64,000 nt of DNA from Gnetum montanum (taxonomy: Eukaryota; Streptophyta; Gnetopsida; Gnetales; Gnetaceae): assembly GCA_015680685.1 (NCBI GenBank), contig MNCI01010836.1, positions 31,393 to 95,392 on the forward strand, in the 5' to 3' direction. Under the pieces are notes generated by a model. It did not search any database. It was not told the DNA's origin and was given only the letters and a program-made list of their open reading frames with translations. Both the position numbers and the translations under genes were made by a program. Within the stretch, counting starts at the first letter, position 1; the number at the start of each line of letters is the position of its first letter. Below are positions 56,906 to 64,000 of this stretch, one piece after another.

Positions 56906-57256
56906 TTGTCTCCAAAACTTGCAACAACTGCAGGACAACTAGAACCACCACCTTGACCACCACATGCACCTAAAGCTAGTGAGGGCCCATCAAAATCATG
57001 GCCACAAGGAAATATATGATCCTTTTTAGCAACTTCATCAACTTGATAGGGTTGTGAGTCCATTTTGTCAAGGTGTTCAATTTTGTTGTCCATGAACACC
57101 ATAGTTTTGTAATTTCCTTCGATACACTTTGGGACTTGGTGTGTTACTAGCATTAGTATGTGTATCGATGTGTTTTGTCATTTGTGTCACTAGTAACCTC
57201 ATACCTTCCAAATTGTAACAAACTCATGGATGAGTTTTCACTCAATCATGGGGGTA
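56906..57256 (+). other. Terminal untranslated region and polypurine tract of E
   Basis: Non-coding, then the family pre-LTR wording (CATGGATGAGTTTTCACTCA) and TCATGGGGGTA ending at 57256. Confidence 0.75.
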
Positions 57257-58137
57257 TGATGAAGCATCCATTCAACTGCATTGAGTGGGCTGCATCAATA
57301 TAGCCTCATTAATATAGCTACGTCAACATCACCTCGTCAATGCATCTTTCCAAGCATTGACATGGCCTCATCAATGTAGAGTCCATCTTCTGCTATAAAT
57401 ATGCATGCACCCATTACCTTTATGACACCTTTTGTTCAAGTTGTAGTGAAGCTCTTGTAGTTTGTTTCTACAGGAGTTAGATTATTTTCCAAGTGCCTAC
57501 AAACATAGTTCAAAGAGTGTATGGATCTTTATTCAAGTGTTAATGTACCTGAGCCCATTGGCATGAATGGCAATAAAGATGAGCTTTTTGAACATTCCTT
57601 GTAGCATTTGAACTAGATTACTTAAGCATTAATAGTTTAATACTTTAATAATTATAATGCTTTTTTTATCTCTTTATAGTTACAGTATGTTTTAGTAGTC
57701 CATGACAACACATAAGCATGACCACCTCAAACATATGTCTGACACTTGGCAACCTAGTGATGCTTAATGTATAGTAACCTAGTAGTGATTAGGACATGCT
57801 TGGGATATGCATGGAGGGTGGGACCAGCTACTTATGCTAGAGATAGTTGAGCAATAATGTAGTGAAATCTTAAATTATCTAGCCTTTTACTCCCTATATG
57901 AGAAGAATTAGATATTACAGCTAAAAGAAAACATATAAAAATCATATGCCTCAATCTCACTTAACCATCATTCTAGAATTTCACAAGTGAGGTTGAGAGA
58001 AAAATGACCATTCTAACTAGGATTTTGATGGCTAGCATACTATGTGTAAGTGCTCTTAGTCTTTGAAATTTAACCAGATCATGCATGAATGCTCGTGATT
58101 CATATGGTTGGGCATAGGGGTACCTCACCACTCATCA
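57257..58137 (+). repeat. 3' LTR of element E
   Basis: TGATGAAGCATCC to CACCACTCATCA, 881 bp. U3 has loosely repeated TCAATATAG, TCAATGTAG and GACATGGCC words. TATAAATA is at 57394-57401 and a poly-A signal lies in GGCAATAAAGATG (57569). The R/U5 half matches the LTRs of C, D and F. TTGAG follows as the probable target duplication; the 5' LTR of E is not in the window. Confidence 0.9.
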
Positions 58138-60312
58138 TTGAGGAAACAGCTTGCTAAACATAGTACCCGTATGGATCTAGTTGTCTATAAGCGTACTACT
58201 ACTTTGGTGGTGGCATTCCCCATGATTGTGGTTGGTACCAATATTGGTACCATTCATAAGGTTTTGGAGGAGCTCCACTTGGATGGTAAGCTTGTTGTTG
58301 TTGGTTGAACTATCTTGGACTACCTTGAGGGTAAGGTAGTCATCTTGGAGCTTGTCCATGTGGTAGGCATGGGTTTAATGAATAAACTCCAGACTCCTAT
58401 AAGTGTGACACCATAGGAAAACATCCATTTGGATGTTCATATTAATAGATGTCACATTCGATTTCATCATTAGAGTCAGACTCCACAACTTCCTCTACTA
58501 TAGCATCTTTTCCCTTACCTCTTTGGTAGACATGTTCAAATTCATTTTTCTCTCTACGATTATGATTACTATAATTCTCTTTGGATTCTTTAGAAATTTT
58601 CAAAGTGTTTTAAAATTTTTATCCAAAGAGTCCCATAACTTATCAACTTTGGCTAAAATGTTAGAAACCAATTTTTGGATAGGCAAGGTTTTTCTGTTCA
58701 CCACTTCATCAAATGGTGGATCCTCCTCAACGTAAAATTGGACCTCTCATTTTTTGATGGATGGATCTCTATTATACTCTTTAGCACTCTCCCTTTTTGT
58801 AGCTCACCTTCTTCTTTTGCTACCTACTCAATTAGCCTTTAGATCTAATGAGCTCTCATTTCAAACAAGCTCCCTGAGGCATATACTCCAAGGGTCCTTT
58901 TCATTTTTTCCCTAAGCCCATCTATGATGTGGTGAAGTTTCTCCCTCTAAGAATAGCCATGTCTAAGACATCTATGTAGGAGTGAATAATATTGGCCAAT
59001 GGTAGCATCCAAGGGTTGATTTGTTCCTTGTTTCTATCCTTGGATTTGCCCTTCTCATATTAAACACTCTAGAGTACATTTGATATTTGTCATTGAATAG
59101 TTCTAACATGGTACTCTATCTTGGAATAGATTCTAGTTCTAAGGACTGGTACCAACTTTTAGCTTCCTTAATGAGTGTCCTTGAGAAAAGTTTAAGTTTC
59201 TGCCACTCATTATCAATGTTTTGTAAGGCATAGGCATCTTCAAAAGCTTGCATATGTGTCTATGGATTAGAATTGTATCCCCCCTCAAATCTTTGGATAT
59301 TGTTCATATATACGTGCTTGATCCAACTATCCTTCATATGCCTAGTTGGAATTCTTACTACCTTTGTAATGGTAAGCGTACTTCAAGTTGCTAGTAAAGG
59401 CTCATCATCATCATTGTATTAATAAGGTTGATGATGGTTTCAGCCATTCCTTCAGTTTTGGTGGCCTTCACGATCATTATTAATTCATCAATCATCTTCA
59501 TCACAATTGTTTCAACAATGACTTCTATGAGAACCATCAAATGAAGAGGAATGTTTAAAATCAAATGAAAATTATGAAGAGGAAAGCGGACTACCACCAA
59601 CACTCTTACACTTTTTACAATCTCCATCATTAAATCCCTTGTTATTACCATGTTCAACCAAGTCCCTACCTTGGCTATCACTCTTCCTTGAACTTAGTTT
59701 ATAAATAGTTGATTATAGGGTCAAGTTCACATCCTCATCATCGTTAGCAAGGGGTGGAGAATCTTCATGTTGAGAACCTTCCAAGGAAGGGTTCTCATTG
59801 TCTTCTTAATCTAGTAGCAACAAGGGGTTGGTGGTATGTTTTCCCTTAATGGCTTCATGGAGTCTCTCCTAATGTTTTTCTCACTTATGTTTTGTTTCAG
59901 TCGGATGATAGTTCCTAGTGTCATAGCCATCCACAACGTGCTCTTCCTAAGGATCTACTATGCCCAACTTCTTAAGGATCTTAATTAGCATTCCAAGCAT
60001 TGATCTATCAAGGGCCAAGACAACATTGCCCTCCATATCATGCCATCTCACCTATTCATCTTGATGTAGGATGAAGGTGAAATTCAATACAAACTCATCT
60101 AGATGAGTGTAGACCACCTTGCATTCCTATGGGACCAATGGTTTAGTATCGTCATGCTTATGAAAAGAAGAAAATCTTTTGTAAAACAAAATGAAATGGT
60201 CAATGTTCTTTTATAATTTATGTATAGTGGAATGATAAGGGCCTTTAGGTTCATACAATAATATTAATGGTATTCATTTAGTCCTAAATAGCACACATTC
60301 CACAAACAAATT
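58138..60312 (-). pseudogene. gag: gag of element H, cut by E
   Basis: Read on the minus strand from about 60200. N-terminal polar part, then a core similar to D's gag at 59180-58860 (complement of the block with CCAAGGGTTGATTTGTTCCT matches the M-x-L-E-R-Y-Y region), then the KVDKLWDSL segment. The Pro/Gln/Tyr tail (PSGAPPKPYEWYQYW, LDPYGYYV) lies at 58300-58150. The end stands against E's LTR, so E inserted into this gag. It is heavily damaged by stops. Confidence 0.65.
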
Positions 60313-60329
60313 CCTTGACAATGATGCCA
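60313..60329 (-). promoter_or_regulatory. Primer binding site of H (decayed tRNA-Asp type)
   Basis: On the minus strand TGGCATCATTGTCAAGG. Every difference from D's TGGCGCCGTTGCCGAGG is a C-to-T or G-to-A change, and nearly all lie in former CpG pairs. Confidence 0.75.
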
Positions 60330-60330
60330 A

Positions 60331-60760
60331 TGATGAGTGATGAGGCACCCCTAAGGCCAACCAAATGAATCATGAAGTGTTCATACACAACTTGGTTGAA
60401 TTTTACGGACTTTATCATTTCTAGTGCACTAGCACTTTAGGAAGTGAATCTAGCTTTAAGGTCCATCATTGTCCTCCCAAAAATTACTTGATAAAAATTT
60501 GGCTACTAGGCTTCATGATCACAACATTAATTTTTTTCTAGACATTTCATTAGCCCCTCTGTCTTGATGTTTTGATGATTGACCCAAGAGATATTAATAA
60601 AGAATGCAAAAAACTACTTTAGATTCATCACTAATGTTGTCTATCCACATTTGATTTTATAGTTTCCAAATCATGCCAATAAGTGCTCATAATGATGAAA
60701 TAAAATCACAATGCCATGATAATAATTTAGGGTGAGATAATGTCCATGTTGATTATTGGA
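60331..60760 (-). repeat. 5' LTR of element H (inner part recognisable)
   Basis: Starts TGATGAGTGATGAGGCACCCC on the plus strand, matching the LTR ends of C, D and E. Similarity fades at about 60540-60760. Its U3 and outer end cannot be placed; by size it should reach about 61200. Confidence 0.65.
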
Positions 60761-62326
60761 GAATGGTTACATGGGCTAATGGAGAATTCTCAATGTGTTG
60801 ACATTATGGTTATGACATAGTGATATGTTTTCTTGTTGATGATGTCTTCATGATTTATGCTTAAACTGTTAATTACTTGATGATGTTTAGAGCAAATAGT
60901 GCTTTGTTCTTATGCTTCTTTGACCAATTGGCTCTCCTTTTTTAGAGTTGTTGATTTGCTTAACTTTAGGCTACATTAGCCTCTTTTCTTTCTTAACATT
61001 TTCTCCTCCTTTTCTCTTTATTTATGGGAGTGAAACCTTCATTAAGTTTAATGCCAAGGCTGAATTTTGTGTTTTCCCACTAAATGAAATACTTGGAGAT
61101 TCAATGAAATTTTTGATGGAGCATGTCCAAGATGTCACATGACCATGGTACATGAATGTCAAACATCAGTTTTCATTGTTAGCAAGGTAATGAGGGCTAC
61201 AATATAGTTATGGGGTGATGGCTCATAAGGGATAACAGAAGTGATGTGAGGCAAGCATTATTGAAAAGGTCAAAAATCTAGTCATATCTAATCTATCGAG
61301 ATCATGTGACGACTCACTATTGTGATAAGTCATATCCTTGCAATGATTCTGGGCTCATCCTATAAACACAACTCCAAGAGGACAAGAGAACAAGTCAAAG
61401 AATACATGTGGTTACAAAAGGTTACAGGAAATAGTAATAAAATATAGTTCATCATGAGATACAATTGAAAAAACATGAGAACTCTGTATCTAATTTTATA
61501 GATTCATGCAAAGTTTGTAGTATTTTGAGTTGGTAAAAAAAAGATAGGAGATCATGCAACCTTACTTGTTGCAAGCCACTAGAGTTATCAACATTAGTCA
61601 TCCATACAAACCTTTAAACAAAGACAAAAAAAGGCTATAAGTAAACATGTTAATGTTAAATATGATTAAGGCCATTTGAAGATTTTCATATTGTCTTATA
61701 GGGATTTAGTGATGTCTAGGATAGTCTAAGTTGTGAGGATTTATACTTCGTAATTAGGCGATTCATGGCATTAAGGATATTACCAAAAGGCTTCCAAGAT
61801 CAAAGTTTAAGTATTTCAAGGTTAATTTAATAACAAAAAATCACTCAAAGTTTCCATTAAACCTAAGGGCAAGTTGAATTATATCCACATCTGCATGGTT
61901 TAATCCTACATGATAATAAGAATACATTAAGTGACATTTGTAACATATTTTTATCAAACAACTTTAAAATAAAGTAAAATAATATAAAAAATAATATTAT
62001 TTATTTTTCTTGATCATTATATGATCAAAATGAGAAAAATTAAATGAAAAAAGACTATAATTGAATAAAAAATGGTTTTTAGGTAAAATAAGCTATAGAA
62101 AACCAAATACTTCCATTCCTATCATGTGAGCATCATGGGGTAGGTTATCAACATGTTTGACCTAGTATGGTAACTTGTGAGTTTCATAAGCTAATTTCCA
62201 TTTCATTTGCACATTATTTTTGGCAATTAGTGCTTGAAATTTTGAGTTGTGGAGTCTACCTATTAGCATGGGGTCCACATGTCAGCATGGGGCCGACATG
62301 CCAGCATATAGGACTAGATGAGCAAC
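60761..62326. other. Unassigned AT-rich spacer
   Basis: I see no coding signature, RNA gene or LTR edge. The first 400 bp may be the eroded U3 of H. The region from 61950 to 62060 is almost pure A/T. Confidence 0.4.
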
Positions 62327-62880
62327 ATGTGGGTTAATATAAAATTATTTTGACAAGATAGGCCAACATATGGAATTAATTTCCTAGCTAATTTTCCACC
62401 CATTATGTATGAGGTTAATTTCCTAGCTAATTTCCCATCCACAATATGTGGGATTAATTTCCTAGCTAATTTTCCACCCACACATGTGGGGTTAACTTCC
62501 AAACTAATTTTTCATCTACACCATGTGGGGTTTGCTTTTCAACTAATTTCCCACCCACATCATGTGGGGTTTATTTCTCAACTAGTTTTTCATCCATAGA
62601 ATATGGGGTTTATTTTCTAGCTAATTTTCCACCAATAGTATGTGGGGTTTATTTCCTAGCTAATTTCCCACCCATAACATGTGGGGTTAATTTTCCAACT
62701 AATTTTCCACCCATACCTTGTGGGTTTATTTCTTAACTAATTTTCCACCCACAAGATGTGAGATTTATTTCCCAACTAATTTTCCATCCATATCATGTGG
62801 GGTTTATTTCCCACCTAATTTCTCAATCATAGTGTATGGGGTTAATTTTCCAAGTAATTTCTCATCTACAACATGTGAAG
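62327..62880 (+). repeat. 39-bp minisatellite in element G
   Basis: About fourteen copies of a 39-bp unit of the form CATGTGGGGTTAATTTCC plus AACTAATTTTCCACCCATA. Starts at 62483, 62522, 62561 and 62600 show the period. The unit length is a multiple of three, so short frames stay open across parts of it. It lies within 230 bp of the polypurine tract of G. Confidence 0.9.
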
Positions 62881-63107
62881 GAGAGTTTTTGATTTTTCTG
62901 AGAAAAGATCCCTAGTGTTTGAGAGTTGTAAATATTATTTCAACCCCAAATATTAAAGTATGAGCTTAATTTCTCTTGCAATTTCCTTGGTGTAGCTCTT
63001 AACATAGTTAGCATTAGTCATTAATACCATACTTTTCCAATTTTTTATAAAGGAAGCTCAATCCTATCTTGTTAACTCAATGATGAGTTTTACTCAATCA
63101 TGGGGTA
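62881..63107 (+). other. Terminal untranslated region and polypurine tract of G
   Basis: Contains ACCATACTTTTCCAATTTTT, CAATGATGAGTTTTACTCAA and TCATGGGGTA, the pre-LTR wording of the F, C and E family. Confidence 0.75.
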
Positions 63108-63240
63108 TGATGAAGCATTAATTGTCTACATCAATAGGATCGTGTCGATGTAGCAACATCAACATGATCACATGGATGAGATCCCATTGATGTAATATTT
63201 GCTACATCAACAAGTTGGTGACCATTTGGGAGACAACCAC
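63108..63240 (+). repeat. Start of the 3' LTR of element G
   Basis: TGATGAAGCATTAATTGTC, then short repeats of CTACATCAA and TCGATGTAGCAACATCAACA. No R/U5 match follows, so the LTR is truncated at about 63240. Confidence 0.6.
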
Positions 63241-64000
63241 CAACAAGTGTCCTCGAATAGGATTTAGGTGCTTGCTGGTCTCTGGCAACACCAAGGCCCA
63301 GATACCTTCAAATAGACACAGTAGCTAATGTGAGTATGTGTGTGTGCTGTTGCAGTGTGCGGTTGTGAAAAATGAAATGATTGCGTTGTGTGAAAACTAC
63401 AAATGACTTTTCAATAAGAGATTCAGCTAACTTTGCCAAGTACTGTGAGTTGTTGAGATTTCCTATTTTGTTCAATTGCCTAGTCTATGCAGTCCTTATA
63501 ATACCTACTTGTAACAAATAAAATTTTGCAAAAACATTTGAGCACAACTCCGTGAATCTACTTCTAATTTTCCCCAGAGAAAGAGATACTTCCACAAGAA
63601 AACTAGAAATAGAGAAAGATTCAATGGAAATAGACAGAAAAGAAAGCAGATTTGTGTTAAGATCTCAAATATTTAAACAACATAAAATGACATGAGTAAC
63701 ACTTTGCAATAAAGCTATCCCAAATTCAATATCTACAAATTTTTCAAACTTCCAAGGGTCAAATAAGCAATTTCTTCAAGACAATTCTACTATGCTATCA
63801 AAAATTACTGCGTAAAATACCATGTATGAGACTCCATTTTGGCTAGATAATGGATGTCAACAATTGCATTCAATAGAACCTTCAAAAGACATGACAATTT
63901 CTGATTGAAATACCATGGAGATTCACTTTAAAGATAAAAAGAAGCTATTATGGTCCCATCAAAATACCAAAGATTTTCTGAACCCTCTTGACTATTGAAT
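63241..64000. other. Unassigned sequence at the window end
   Basis: Non-coding and AT-rich. I see no motif that links it to the elements to its left. Confidence 0.4.

Overview
This is plant nuclear DNA made almost entirely of decayed, nested Ty3/gypsy LTR retrotransposons. I see no intact host gene, no rRNA or tRNA gene and no CRISPR array. The pattern (kilobase LTRs, 5-bp target duplications, Tat- and Athila-type pol, GT-AG introns in one gene fragment, elements inside elements) fits a large-genome seed plant. The sequence alone does not tell me which one. Runs of N at 9950-10001 and 46800-46981 are assembly gaps.

Layout. (1) 1-1611 and 11256-13590 are the 3' half of a plus-strand Athila-like element F: integrase, long non-coding tract, remnant of an extra 3' ORF, 3' LTR. 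F is split by element A (1617-11250, target duplication CTTTG), which has LTRs, primer site, gag and protease but no RT, RNase H or integrase; minisatellites stand where pol should be. (2) 13591-16255 is mostly unassigned and holds one exon-like block on the minus strand. (3) 16261-29051 is element B, minus strand (target duplication ACCAC), of the same LTR family as A. It keeps Tat-type pol (RT, RNase H, second RNase H, integrase) but lacks gag and protease. Its 5' side is replaced by an intron-bearing, gene-like segment in the opposite orientation, with an NLI-interacting-factor (FCP1/HAD) phosphatase-like domain. (4) 29057-30807 and 45516-47461 are parts of another minus-strand gypsy element I, split by element C (30808-45515, plus strand). 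C is itself split by element D (35558-41565, minus strand). C and D belong to one LTR family and carry gag but no pol. (5) 47476-58137 is element E, plus strand, Athila-like: gag, protease, RT, RNase H, integrase, a long non-coding tract, a promoter-like module, a 3' ORF and the 3' LTR. (6) 58138-60760 is the gag and 5' LTR of a minus-strand relative H, interrupted by E. (7) 60760-64000 is unassigned DNA, a 39-bp minisatellite and the 3' end of one more element, G.

How the parts relate. The Athila-like elements C to H share R/U5 and LTR-end sequence, a tRNA-Asp-type primer site and the TCATGGGGGTA polypurine tract, but each subfamily has its own array of short repeats in U3. In C and E the same subfamily-specific U3 module plus a TATA box appears a second time inside the element, upstream of a coiled-coil-rich 3' ORF whose ATG directly follows a splice acceptor. 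This looks like a built-in second transcription unit and is the most interesting system here. A and B are complementary defective derivatives of one Tat-like family, gag-protease in one and pol in the other. All reading frames are broken by stops or frameshifts, so everything is annotated as pseudogene or relic. Similarities are read by eye; no alignment or database search was run.
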